A stretch of DNA of 64,000 nt, taken from positions 1-64,000 of the forward strand of contig JAXGYZ010000002.1 in the NCBI GenBank assembly GCA_040772005.1, in the 5' to 3' direction. The translations under genes and the position numbers were made by a program. A model generated the notes under the pieces. It saw only the letters and a list, made by a program, of their open reading frames with translations, did no database searches and had not been told where the DNA came from. Source of the stretch: MWBF01 sp040772005 (GTDB lineage Bacteria; Chloroflexota; Anaerolineae; CG2-30-64-16). Numbering within the stretch: position 1 is the stretch's first letter; every line of letters begins with the position of its first letter. Of this stretch, positions 34,129-42,492 are shown piece after piece.

Positions 34129-35805
34129 TCAATGTGCCTGATCCTGTGAGCCTGTGGGCCGGCGCAGCGCCTTCATCACCCGCCGCCACGTCTCCTGCAC
34201 GATCGAGACCTCCGTCTCAGGTATCTCGCGCGGCGCGTAACGCGCATCGAGGAACGCCTCCGTCAGCTCATGGACGTCGGTCTCTGCATCAGGCCACGCG
34301 GTCTCCAGGTCACGCTCATACTCCAGCGGCGTCTTGTGCGCCGGCCGCCCCAGGCCGCGGTCCGCCGCGCGCTCCGCGGCACGCAGATAGTAGTAGCGCA
34401 CCTTTTCGCGCGCGGCCATACGATCCAGGCGGGCCCGCCGTGGCCGCCCCAACGCCAGTTCCCCGGCCCGGCTGCGGCGCAGGCGCTCGCGCAACGCGCC
34501 CAACCCACTTTGCAGGGCCGCATCCAACTGTGACTTGCGCGCCCGCCACCAATAACGCAGGTTGTAGGCCCAGACGAACCAGCGCCCCTTCAGCAGGCCG
34601 TGGCCGCGCAGGAAGTTGAACAGCAGATAGCCGCCGACCAGGGCCACCACCACCCACACCACGGCCCCGCGCACCCAATCGGGTATCTGCATTTGGCTGA
34701 TCATCTCGGTCTGCGTCGGCAGCTCCAGCGGCGCAGGCGCAGCCGCCGGCGCACTCTCACCATCCGCAAACAGCCAGCGCAGCGGGTAGAGCAGCAGCGA
34801 CAGCAGCGCCGAGAGCAGGAAACTGACCACCATGCCCGCCCGCACCAGCAGCGCCAGCAGCCACTCCAGCGCGCGCGTCAGCGGCCCGGTCGAGCCGATC
34901 GGCAGCAGCAGCGCGACCGCAGCCACGGCCAGCAGCACGAACAGGCTGTTCCAGTGCCAGCGCCGGAACACAGGTGCAGCCACCTCGACGCGCTGGTTGT
35001 ACCACTGCCCGCGCAACACGGCCAGCCGGGCATCGCTGAGCAGGAAAAGGCCGGCCAGGAAATAACACAGCATCCCGACCAGGACATCCGGCGGCAGGCC
35101 GAGCTCGCCCAGGCCAAACCGCAGCGACCGCCCGCCCTCGCTGATATTGACGCGCGACAGGCCCGCCAGGAGGACCATAGGCAGCCCGCCCCACGTCCAG
35201 CGCGTGGCAAAACGCACGAGGATATCCTGCCGCGAGACGGGGCGGACCGCCCGATAGTGGCTCTCCGGCTCACCCCACGCATGGCTCTCCCGCGCGGCAA
35301 CCTCGTCCGACTGGATGGCAAGTTCCTGGAAATCCGAGGTCACCGCAACGGCTAACACCCACGCCAGCACTACCAGCACCCCAACGAGCAGCATCTGCGC
35401 GCTGAGGAACGCGCCGGGATGCCGCAGCCAGAGGCCCAGGTCCGCGGCGGTCGGCCAGCCCGTCGAGAACATGAACATGCTGAGACGGGTCAGCACTACG
35501 AGCAGCAGGATCTCGCCCAGGCGAAACACCACCCCGCGGCGGTCGCGCAGCTCAGGCCGGCCCAGCCGCAGCGTCGTGATGACGCCCAACAGGCCGGCGA
35601 AGACCGCCAGAGGGAATGCATAGTCGAGCCGCCAGTCACTCACCGCCCGGATGACAGCTACCGGCGCAACGACGGTGCTGCCGGCCAGCAGGCCGATGGC
35701 CAACGCCCGAAACGCGCCGGTGCGCCAGGTCGTATCCTCGAACCCGAGCCAGGGGCGGGCCGGCGGCGTGTCCGATGGCAGTATGGATGGGCCGGGAGGT
35801 CTCAT
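34129..35805 (-). CDS. Multi-pass membrane protein with C-terminal DUF4129 domain
   Basis: A 558-aa protein with about nine or ten membrane segments (for example LLAGSTVVAPVAVI, LLVVLTRLSMFMFS, LLVGVLVVLAWVLAVAV, VVWVVVALVGGYLLFNFLRG). A cytoplasmic C-terminal DUF4129 domain follows (KVRYYYLRAAERAADRGLGR, TPLEYERDL, LTEAFLDARYAPREI). DUF4129 proteins regularly accompany MoxR ATPases and DUF58 proteins, as here. The ATG at 35805 follows the DUF58 stop by 1 nt, so the genes are translationally coupled. It is the last gene of the moxR operon. Confidence 0.85.
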   Translation of the reverse strand: MRPPGPSILPSDTPPARPWLGFEDTTWRTGAFRALAIGLLAGSTVVAPVAVIRAVSDWRLDYAFPLAVFAGLLGVITTLRLGRPELRDRRGVVFRLGEILLLVVLTRLSMFMFSTGWPTAADLGLWLRHPGAFLSAQMLLVGVLVVLAWVLAVAVTSDFQELAIQSDEVAARESHAWGEPESHYRAVRPVSRQDILVRFATRWTWGGLPMVLLAGLSRVNISEGGRSLRFGLGELGLPPDVLVGMLCYFLAGLFLLSDARLAVLRGQWYNQRVEVAAPVFRRWHWNSLFVLLAVAAVALLLPIGSTGPLTRALEWLLALLVRAGMVVSFLLSALLSLLLYPLRWLFADGESAPAAAPAPLELPTQTEMISQMQIPDWVRGAVVWVVVALVGGYLLFNFLRGHGLLKGRWFVWAYNLRYWWRARKSQLDAALQSGLGALRERLRRSRAGELALGRPRRARLDRMAAREKVRYYYLRAAERAADRGLGRPAHKTPLEYERDLETAWPDAETDVHELTEAFLDARYAPREIPETEVSIVQETWRRVMKALRRPTGSQDQAH

Positions 35806-35806
35806 A

Positions 35807-37003
35807 TCAATGCACCCTGAGGTCCTGCCAGCGCTTCAGCTCGAGCTCGGAGGCCACCTGATAGGCAGCAATACCCAACTGGCGGCCGCGTTCGCGCACG
35901 ATGCCGAAGCGCGCGTACGGTTCCGTGACCATCAAGACCGGGTTGAGGCCCGCGCGGCGCAGGCGGTGAAGCGCCGCGCAGATCGCCTCATCGCCGGCGG
36001 GCGTCAGCGCGATGACGGTCGTGCCCCACGGCAGGTCGGCGGTGGCGGTCGGCAGCCATTCGGCCAGCGGCGTCGTATCGGCCAATTGCACGCGCGCCAG
36101 CCATTCGAGCAGCTTCATCAGGTGAGTGCGGCCCGGCCGCGGCGGGATGGTCCAGCATCGCGCGCCGCTGGGCGCATCGAGCCCGTTGCTCGCCAGGCCC
36201 ACCACCTGCCGCTGCTCGATCGTCAGATAGCTCGCCAGGGAAGCCGCAACCACGATGCCCCACTCGCTTGCGGTGCCCCGCAGGTGGCGCGAGTAGTTCG
36301 CGCCGTCCAGGTCAAGGAAAAGCACGCTGGTCAGCGAGACGGCCGGTTCGTACTTCTTGACCTGCAAGGCGCCGGCCCGCGCACTGCTCTTCCAGTCCAC
36401 GTTGCGCAGCGGATCACCGGCCTGGTAGGGCCGCACGCCGGTGATACGCGCGGGATCGGAGAAGATCTGCTGGCGGCTCTTGATTGTGCCGTAAGGTGCG
36501 CGTGAGACGAGGTTGACCCGTGACAGGGGAATGACGCGCGGATAGACGACCAGGGGCGTGCGCTCGCCGAAGGTGCCGGTCGCTTCGGCAAAGCCGAACA
36601 GGTCGCCCGTGCTCAGCATCCCCGGTCCAAGCTGGTAATAGCCCCGCTGCTGGCCCACCAGCTCATAGCCGAGGTGCACCTTCTCCTTCGGGCGTAGCGT
36701 GATGGCCTCGCGGAGCGGCCCGGCCGTGCCCAAGTTGCCCGGCGGCGCCTCCTCGTAGCGCAGCCAGGGGATGGGCCACCAGCTCCGATTCTCCAGTTGG
36801 ATATCGACGGTGGTGCGTTCGCCGGTGAAGATGTGGCTGGTGAAGCGCCGCGTGACCCGCAGACGCGGGAGATTGCGCGCAGTCCACCAGCGCGCCAGGG
36901 CATACGTCCCGGCCAGCACATAGACAATGTAGAACACGAGGTCCATGCGCAGCAGGATCGCGGTCAGCAGGAGCAGCAGGAGCACCAACGGCAGTTCGAG
37001 CAT
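35807..37003 (-). CDS. DUF58 domain membrane protein
   Basis: A 398-aa protein. Two N-terminal membrane helices (about 3-40), an Ig-like strand-rich region (TGERTTVDIQLENRSWWPIP), then the DUF58 signature GVRPYQAGDPLRNVDWKSSA (about 190-210) and a von Willebrand-A-like remnant (TSVLFLDLDGAN). DUF58 proteins are the usual partners of MoxR ATPases, thought to act in envelope assembly or protein maturation. It lies 4 nt after rsmI and 1 nt before the DUF4129 gene. Confidence 0.88.
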   Translation of the reverse strand: MLELPLVLLLLLLTAILLRMDLVFYIVYVLAGTYALARWWTARNLPRLRVTRRFTSHIFTGERTTVDIQLENRSWWPIPWLRYEEAPPGNLGTAGPLREAITLRPKEKVHLGYELVGQQRGYYQLGPGMLSTGDLFGFAEATGTFGERTPLVVYPRVIPLSRVNLVSRAPYGTIKSRQQIFSDPARITGVRPYQAGDPLRNVDWKSSARAGALQVKKYEPAVSLTSVLFLDLDGANYSRHLRGTASEWGIVVAASLASYLTIEQRQVVGLASNGLDAPSGARCWTIPPRPGRTHLMKLLEWLARVQLADTTPLAEWLPTATADLPWGTTVIALTPAGDEAICAALHRLRRAGLNPVLMVTEPYARFGIVRERGRQLGIAAYQVASELELKRWQDLRVH

Positions 37004-37007
37004 CGCG

Positions 37008-37739
37008 CTACTCGTCCGGTCCTTCGTCGTCGGGCTCAGCGCGGTCCGCGCCGGGCGGCGTTACGGCATTCTGCCGGCCCAGGCCCTCGATGACCACGAC
37101 GTACTCGCCCCGCGGCGGAGAGCGGCGCAGCGCCGCCAGCAACTCGCTCAACGTGCCGCGTACGACGGACTCATGGAGCTTGGTCAGCTCGTGGGCCAGC
37201 GCGGCGCGGCGGTCACCGTAGACCGCGAGCGCATCCTGCAGGAAGGCTTCCAGCCGGTACGGGCTTTCGTAGAAGACGAGCGTATGGGGTGAGTCGCGGT
37301 CCACTTCGAGGAACCGGCGTCGCGGCCCGCCCTTGTGCGGCGGGAAGCCCCGATAGGTGAAGCTGTGCAGGGGCAGACCCGACAGCACGACCGCCATAAT
37401 GACCGCCGCGGGGCCGGGGATCAGGGTCACTTCTTCGCCCGCAGCCAGCGCGCGCTGCACGATCGAGTAGCCGGGATCCGAGATGCCCGGCGTGCCGGCC
37501 TCAGTCACCACTGCGACCGACTGGCCCTCGGCCAGCAGTCGCAGGAGCCGGTCGCCCGCGCGGTCCTCGTTATGTCCGTGAAAGGCCACCTGCGGCTTGC
37601 GGATATCATAGTGCTTCAGCAGGATGCCCGTCTTGCGGGTGTCCTCGCTGGCGATGACATCCACATTGCGCAGGACTTCCAGCGCGCGCAACGTTATGTC
37701 GCCCAGGTTGCCGATCGGAGTCGCAACGAGGTACAGCAC
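37008..37739 (-). CDS. rsmI: 16S rRNA (cytidine-1402-2'-O)-methyltransferase
   Basis: A 243-aa tetrapyrrole-methylase-fold enzyme that 2'-O-methylates C1402 of 16S rRNA in the decoding centre. Motifs are LYLVATPIGNLGDITLRALE, IASEDTRKTG, AFHGHNE, VTEAGTPGISDPG (Glu where Asp is usual), LIPGPAAVIMAVVLSGLP and LVFYESPYRL. The acidic tail after residue 225 is non-conserved. GTG at 37739 lies 3 nt after the moxR stop codon, and the DUF58 gene starts 4 nt after its own stop. Its place within a moxR-DUF58 operon is uncommon and means co-expression. Confidence 0.93.
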   Translation of the reverse strand: MLYLVATPIGNLGDITLRALEVLRNVDVIASEDTRKTGILLKHYDIRKPQVAFHGHNEDRAGDRLLRLLAEGQSVAVVTEAGTPGISDPGYSIVQRALAAGEEVTLIPGPAAVIMAVVLSGLPLHSFTYRGFPPHKGGPRRRFLEVDRDSPHTLVFYESPYRLEAFLQDALAVYGDRRAALAHELTKLHESVVRGTLSELLAALRRSPPRGEYVVVIEGLGRQNAVTPPGADRAEPDDEGPDE

Positions 37740-37742
37740 GGC

Positions 37743-38690
37743 TCAGTCCGCCTTGCCGATATCGAGCGGGACCTGCTCCAGCAGTTCCGCGACAATGACG
37801 TTGCTCGTCCGCCCGCGCAGCGAACTCTCGGGATGCACGAGGCAGCGATGCGCGAGGGCCAGCGGCGCGAGATACTTCACATCGTCGGGCAGCACGTAGT
37901 CGCGGCCGTGCAGCGCAGCCCACGCCTGGCTCGTCTTGTACAGGGCGAGACTCCCGCGCTGGCTCGCGCCCAGCAGCAGGTCGGGATGAGAGCGAGTGGC
38001 AGTGACGAGCCGCACGATGTAGTCGCGCACCGTGTCGTCCACGTGCACCTCCCACACCTGACGGGCCAACTCCGGGACCTGCGTGCCGTCCACGGCGGGC
38101 TGCAAAGTCTCGATAGGATGCTGGCGGCGCAGGTTGAGCAACATCTGGTTCTCGCCCGCAGGCTGGAGATAGCCCAGCCTGAGCTTGAGCAGGAAGCGGT
38201 CGAGCTGCGCCTCGGGTAGCGGGAACGTGCCCTCGAACTCGATGGGGTTCTGGGTTGCCAGCACCATGAAGGGCCGCGCTAGGGGCCGCGTCACACCGTC
38301 GACCGTCACCTGGCGTTCGCCCATGGACTCCAGCAGCGCGGACTGCGTGCGGGGCGTCGCGCGGTTGATTTCATCTGCGAGGAGGATGTTGGCAAAGGCC
38401 GGACCGGGGATGAATTCGAACCGGCTGGTCTGCTGGTTGTAGACCGACACACCGGTGACATCATTCGGCAGCAGGTCGGGCGTACACTGCAGGCGCTTGA
38501 ACGTGACCCCCAGCGAGATAGCCAGCGCGCGGGCCAACATAGTCTTGCCCGTGCCCGGCACATCCTCGATGAGCACATGCCCCTCACACAGCAGGGCCGT
38601 CAACAGGATTTCGATGGCCTCGCGCTGGCCGATGATGACTTTCTCGACGTTGGTGATGACTTCGTTTGCAAAGGTGCGAATGCCGTCCAA
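37743..38690 (-). CDS. MoxR-family AAA+ ATPase
   Basis: A 315-aa AAA+ chaperone-like ATPase. Walker A DVPGTGKT (about 43-50), Walker B ILLADEINRATPR, sensor 1 VLATQNPIEFEGTFPLPEAQ (also the arginine-finger region) and sensor 2 GASQRGSLAL. MoxR proteins act with DUF58/vWA partners in protein activation, and the downstream genes supply such partners. The start is TTG at 38690, with AGGAGG 7 nt upstream; no in-frame ATG precedes the conserved region. It is the first gene of a four-gene operon with spacings of 3, 4 and 1 nt. Confidence 0.92.
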   Translation of the reverse strand: MDGIRTFANEVITNVEKVIIGQREAIEILLTALLCEGHVLIEDVPGTGKTMLARALAISLGVTFKRLQCTPDLLPNDVTGVSVYNQQTSRFEFIPGPAFANILLADEINRATPRTQSALLESMGERQVTVDGVTRPLARPFMVLATQNPIEFEGTFPLPEAQLDRFLLKLRLGYLQPAGENQMLLNLRRQHPIETLQPAVDGTQVPELARQVWEVHVDDTVRDYIVRLVTATRSHPDLLLGASQRGSLALYKTSQAWAALHGRDYVLPDDVKYLAPLALAHRCLVHPESSLRGRTSNVIVAELLEQVPLDIGKAD

Positions 38691-38818
38691 ATGATGTCCT
38701 CCTGTGGCCCGTCGTGCAGATAACTGGTGGGGCTCCCGCGCGCAGTAGAGTGTAGCGACATTCTAGCACAGCCGCGGCCCTTCTCAAAGGTCCTGCCACG
38801 CCAGCATGGATTTGGCCT

Positions 38819-38869
38819 ACAAACCCGGTTTCTGTGCGAAGCTACGCTTCGCCGATAAACCGGGTTTGT
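38819..38869. repeat. Family D palindromic repeat (AAACCCGGTTT type)
   Basis: ACAAACCCGGTTT (38819-38831) faces AAACCGGGTTTGT (38857-38869) around an inner hairpin GCGAAGC/GCTTCGC. A related element with a different stem lies at 53581-53627, and a half copy at 44003-44017. It lies between the divergent moxR and lexA genes. The rest of 38691-38945 shows nothing else. Confidence 0.8.
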
Positions 38870-38945
38870 AACGGTGGTCAGTTACGACCTTCCAGGATGG
38901 ACTTGGGAAATAGAAAATCTGTTTGGGAAAATTTGTGAAAACCCC

Positions 38946-38974
38946 TTGACAACGAACAAACGTTCCTATATAAT
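38946..38974 (+). promoter_or_regulatory. lexA promoter with perfect Gram-positive SOS box
   Basis: TTGACA (38946-38951), 17-nt spacer and TATAAT (38969-38974), both consensus. CGAACAAACGTTCC (38953-38966) fills the spacer and matches CGAACRNRYGTTYC at all 14 positions. LexA bound here would repress its own gene and the downstream mpg. Confidence 0.93.
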
Positions 38975-39030
38975 ATTCCCGAACATAATTTCGGCCCCCA
39001 ACACAGATCGGGTGCCACAAGGAGGCCCTC

Positions 39031-39684
39031 ATGTCGCTGTCAGAACGTCAGGTTAAGATCCTGGAATTCATCGACGCGTACTTCCAGGAGCACAACTATC
39101 CGCCGACCATCCGCGAGATCGGTAAGGCGGTCGGTATTTCATCCACCTCGGTGGTCAAGTACAACCTGGAACGGCTCCAGGAGAAGGAAAAACTGGAGCG
39201 CAGCAAAGAGGTCTCGCGCGGCCTGCGCCTGCTGAAGACTGCCGGCGGCAACGGTGACACCGGCACCGCGACGGCGCGCCTGGTGCGGGTGCCGAAGCTG
39301 GGGATCATCTCCGCCGGCCAGCCGATTGCCGCGGCGGGCCAACAGGACAACCCCTACGCGGGCGACACGCTGACCCTGACCGCCGACCTCGTGCCCGATC
39401 GGGCCAACCTGTACGCGCTGCGCGTCCAGGGCGATTCGATGATCGACGCGCTGGTCTACGACGGCGACTGGGTCATCATCGAGCACCGCGAAACTGCGGA
39501 ACGTGGGGATATGGTCGTCGCGTGGGTCGAGGACAAGGAAGAGACCACGCTCAAGTACTACTACCCCGAAGGCGCGACCGTGCGCCTCCAGCCGGCCAAC
39601 CCGGCCTATCAGCCGATCCATGTGCCGGCGGAACATCTCAAGGTACAGGGCAAGGTGCTAGCTATCGTTCGCCAACTGGTGTGA
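39031..39684 (+). CDS. lexA: LexA repressor, SOS regulator
   Basis: A 217-aa repressor-protease. N-terminal winged helix-turn-helix (MSLSERQVKILEFIDAYFQE, YPPTIREIGKAVGIS, SVVKYNLERL). The C-terminal S24 autoprotease has the cleavage site Ala95-Gly96 in GIISAGQP, nucleophile Ser136 in VQGDSMID and base Lys175 in TTLKYYY. Activated RecA would trigger self-cleavage and derepression. ATG 39031 has AAGGAGG 5 nt upstream. Its own promoter carries a perfect SOS box. Its stop codon overlaps the next start by 4 nt, so lexA and mpg are translationally coupled. Confidence 0.97.
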   Translation: MSLSERQVKILEFIDAYFQEHNYPPTIREIGKAVGISSTSVVKYNLERLQEKEKLERSKEVSRGLRLLKTAGGNGDTGTATARLVRVPKLGIISAGQPIAAAGQQDNPYAGDTLTLTADLVPDRANLYALRVQGDSMIDALVYDGDWVIIEHRETAERGDMVVAWVEDKEETTLKYYYPEGATVRLQPANPAYQPIHVPAEHLKVQGKVLAIVRQLV

Positions 39685-40286
39685 CAGCGTCCGACCATCG
39701 CCTGTCGCGCGCGTTCTACGAACACCCCACGTTGACCGTGGCCCGTGCGCTGCTGGGCCAACGCCTCGTGCGCGTGCTGGCGGGCATCCGCTTGAGCGGC
39801 CTGATCTGTGAAACCGAGGCGTACGGCGGACCGGATGACGAATCCTCCCATGCGTTCCGCCGTACGCCGCGCAGCGCCATCATGTATGACGCGCCCGGCC
39901 ACGCCTATGTCTACCGCATCTACGGCATCCACCACTGCCTGAACGCCGTCACCGAACCGGCCGGCCAGCCCGGCGCGGTGCTCATCCGCGCCATCTTCCC
40001 CCAGGAAGGCATCGAGGCCATGCACAGCCGCCGCACGGTGCAGTCACGCGCGCACCTGACGGATGGACCGGGCAAGCTGTGCGAGGCGTTAGGGATCGAC
40101 CTGGCGCAGAACGGGCTGGACCTGGTGACAGACGAAGCCCTGTTCATCGAGACAGGCGAGAGCATAGCCGATGCGGAGGCGCGCGTGACTCCGCGCATCG
40201 GCGTGCGCGGGAGCGCAGAGGCGCGCGCGCGGCCCTGGCGCTTCGTGTGGACGCCCGTCAGCGTCCCAGCCGCGCGAGCGTCCTGA
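39681..40286 (+). CDS. mpg: 3-methyladenine DNA glycosylase (AAG/Mpg family)
   Basis: A 201-aa base-excision-repair glycosylase that removes alkylated or deaminated purines. AAG-family stretches include LARALLGQRLVRVLAGIRLS, ICETEAYGGPDDESSHAFR (with the catalytic Glu), PRSAIMYDAPGHAYVYRIYG, HHCLNAVTEP, AVLIRAIFP and DGPGKLCEALGID. GTG 39681 overlaps the lexA stop (GTGTGA). This puts the gene in the lexA operon, predicting induction by DNA damage. Its last 29 nt overlap the end of convergent murJ. Confidence 0.92.
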   Translation: MTASDHRLSRAFYEHPTLTVARALLGQRLVRVLAGIRLSGLICETEAYGGPDDESSHAFRRTPRSAIMYDAPGHAYVYRIYGIHHCLNAVTEPAGQPGAVLIRAIFPQEGIEAMHSRRTVQSRAHLTDGPGKLCEALGIDLAQNGLDLVTDEALFIETGESIADAEARVTPRIGVRGSAEARARPWRFVWTPVSVPAARAS

Positions 40287-41814
40287 CCTCCGGCATGCGC
40301 AGGACGAACGCCACGGCCAGGTAGAGCAGCCCGCCGGCCGCAAGGCCCAACGGAGCCACCAGCAAGACCGGTTGACTGGCCCACGCGCGCGCCGCCCACG
40401 CCAGCGCGACCGTCATCACCCCCGCCGCGACGCCTGCCTTGATGACCGTCGCCCAGAGCCGCGGCCACTCCAGCCCTTGCAGCCGCCGCGACAACAGCCA
40501 GACCAGCAGCGCCATCTCCACGGATGTCGCGATCGTGTTCGCCAGCGCGAGCCCGGCATGACCGAGCGGCCCGCGCAGCCACAGGCTGAGCAGCACGTTG
40601 CCCGCCATCGCCGCCACCCCGATTGCGACCGGCGTGCGCGTGTCGTGCAGCGCGTAGAAGGCCCGCGCCACGATCTCGACGACGGAATGGCCCACCAGCC
40701 CCAGCGCATAGTACATCAGTGCGGCGGCCGTCAGCGCGGTCGAGGACGCAGTGAACTCCCCGCGCTCCAGCAGCAGCCGGATCAACGGCACGCGCCAGAC
40801 AAACAACCCCGCAGCCGCCGGAATCGCCAGGAACAGCACCGCACGCAGCGTCCCGCTGATGGTCTGGCGCAGCTCCGTGCGCCGCCCCTGCGCCTCCAAT
40901 ACGGCAAATGTCGGGAAGGCCGCGGTCGCGACTCCCTGCGCGACGATCCCCTGCGGCAGCAGCATGAGCATCCAGGCATAGTTCAGCGCGGAGAGGCTGC
41001 CCGCGGGCAGAGCGGATGCCAGGATGGTGTTGACCCAGAAGTTGAGCTGCACCGCGGCCAGGCCCAGCACGCGCGGCCCCATCAGCCGCGCGACCTCGTG
41101 CACCTTGCGATCGGCCAGGCCGAGCGTGACATAATAGCGCGCGCCGCGGCGCCACAGGCCGAAGAGCTGCACATCGAGGTGCAGCGCCGCGCCGACCACA
41201 ACGCCGATGACCAGCCCGTGCACGCCCAGGGTTGGCGCAAGGAACCAGGCTCCGGCTATAATGCTCAGGTTGTAGAGCACAGGCGCGAGCGCGGGCAGCA
41301 GGAAGTGGTTGAAGCTGTTCAACACGCCCATGATGATGCCGCTGACGCCGAAAATGACGGTGCTGATGAGCATCCAGCGCATCAAATCCGCGGTCAGGGC
41401 CTGCTGCGCGGGGCTGAAGCCCGGGGCCAGGATGGTGCTGACGAGCCACGGAGCCGCCGCTGCCGTCGCAATCGTGACCGCGGTCAGCAATAGTAGCACC
41501 AGATTGGTCACCGCGCTGAAAACGCGCCACGCGCCGGTCAGGTCGCGCCGCGCGACGCAGCCGGCGAACACGGGAATGAATGCAGAGCCGAGCGCGCCGC
41601 CCGCGATGAGCTGAAACAGCAGGTCGGGCACGCGAAACGCGGCCAGGTATGCGTCCAGGTCTGCGCTCGTCCCGAAGCGCGCGCTGATGATCATCTCGCG
41701 CGCCAGCCCGGCGACGCGGCTGAGGAAGAACAGGGCCATCACGAGCGTGGCTGCGCGCAGGATGCGGCGGCTGATGTTGGCAGTGCCGGTGCTGGCGCGA
41801 GCGGGTGGTTGCAT
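40258..41814 (-). CDS. murJ: Lipid II flippase MurJ (MviN family)
   Basis: A 518-aa MOP-superfamily transporter with about 14 membrane helices that flips lipid II for peptidoglycan synthesis. Family features are the N-terminal LVMALFFLSRVAGLAREMII, FGTSADLDAYLAAFRVPDLL, GALGSAFIPVFAGC, NSFNHFLLPALAPVLYN and YYALGLVGHSVVEIVARAFY. A TATAAT -10 with an upstream TG (complement of 41822-41827) ends 7 nt before the ATG, so the transcript may be leaderless. It is divergent from the Nudix gene across about 30 nt and overlaps mpg tail-to-tail. Confidence 0.93.
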   Translation of the reverse strand: MQPPARASTGTANISRRILRAATLVMALFFLSRVAGLAREMIISARFGTSADLDAYLAAFRVPDLLFQLIAGGALGSAFIPVFAGCVARRDLTGAWRVFSAVTNLVLLLLTAVTIATAAAAPWLVSTILAPGFSPAQQALTADLMRWMLISTVIFGVSGIIMGVLNSFNHFLLPALAPVLYNLSIIAGAWFLAPTLGVHGLVIGVVVGAALHLDVQLFGLWRRGARYYVTLGLADRKVHEVARLMGPRVLGLAAVQLNFWVNTILASALPAGSLSALNYAWMLMLLPQGIVAQGVATAAFPTFAVLEAQGRRTELRQTISGTLRAVLFLAIPAAAGLFVWRVPLIRLLLERGEFTASSTALTAAALMYYALGLVGHSVVEIVARAFYALHDTRTPVAIGVAAMAGNVLLSLWLRGPLGHAGLALANTIATSVEMALLVWLLSRRLQGLEWPRLWATVIKAGVAAGVMTVALAWAARAWASQPVLLVAPLGLAAGGLLYLAVAFVLRMPEVRTLARLGR

Positions 41815-41846
41815 GGGCCGGATTATATCACGAGATGGAGGAGAAG

Positions 41847-42383
41847 ATGGGCCGTGAAGACCAGGGGGTGAGCAAGAGCCGTCACCGCTACCAGGTGATT
41901 CCGCGTGTGCTCTGCTTCGTCACCCACGATGACGCCGCGACAGGGGACGCGACGGTTCTCCTGCTGCGCGGCGGGCCGCACAAGCGCCTCTGGGCGGGCC
42001 GCTGCAACGGCCTGGGGGGCCACGTCGAGGCCGGTGAGGACATCTACGCCGCGACATTACGTGAAGTGCATGAGGAAGCCGGGCTGAAAATCCACGATTT
42101 ATTGCTACGCGCAGTCGTTCACGCCGATGCCGGAGACCCCAACCTGGGAATTCTGTTCTTCGTTTTCACGGCGCAGACGGATGCCACGGCTGTCACGCCG
42201 TCCGACGAAGGTGCGCTTGAGTGGCACCGGCAGGATGCGCTGCCCCTCGCGGACATGGTCGAGGACCTGCCCGTGCTGCTGCCGAAGGTGCTGGCCATGC
42301 AGCCGCACGACCCGCCCCTGTTCGTGGCCTATTCTTATGACGAAGCCGACCGGTTGGTCATGCACTTCGCGGACAGGGCGTAG
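41847..42383 (+). CDS. Nudix hydrolase (MutT-like)
   Basis: A 178-aa Nudix pyrophosphohydrolase. The Nudix box GHVEAGEDIYAATLREVHEEAGL is complete with all metal ligands and is preceded by GRCNGLGG. The fold suits 8-oxo-dGTP-type diphosphatases or other nucleoside diphosphate-X substrates, which the sequence cannot separate. ATG 41847 follows GGAGGAG by about 5 nt; ATG 41835 and GTG 41805 are upstream alternatives. A repeat lies between it and the convergent alpha/beta hydrolase. Confidence 0.9.
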   Translation: MGREDQGVSKSRHRYQVIPRVLCFVTHDDAATGDATVLLLRGGPHKRLWAGRCNGLGGHVEAGEDIYAATLREVHEEAGLKIHDLLLRAVVHADAGDPNLGILFFVFTAQTDATAVTPSDEGALEWHRQDALPLADMVEDLPVLLPKVLAMQPHDPPLFVAYSYDEADRLVMHFADRA

Positions 42384-42422
42384 AAACATCCCGGCGCAGA
42401 GATACTGCACAACCGAAATGCT

Positions 42423-42481
42423 CACGCAAAGACGCAAAGGACGCAAAATGAGTATCTTGGCGTTCTTTGCGGCTTTGCGTG
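42423..42481. repeat. Family E repeat (ACGCAAAGACGCAAAG type)
   Basis: CACGCAAAGACGCAAAGGAC on the left faces CTTTGCGGCTTTGCGTG on the right. The same motif lies at 53650-53675 beside the SUI1 stop codon. Here it ends 11 nt before the alpha/beta hydrolase stop codon. Confidence 0.8.
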
Positions 42482-42492
42482 CGCTCTCCGTG

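Noticed and set aside
33934..34189. Several short open frames across the MITE-like element
   Set aside because: They arise from palindromic GC-rich sequence, occur in all frames, and differ between the two copies.
38980..38993. A second LexA box just after the lexA -10 (CGAACATAATTTCG)
   Set aside because: Only the left half-site fits; the right half TTTC lacks the GTTC core.
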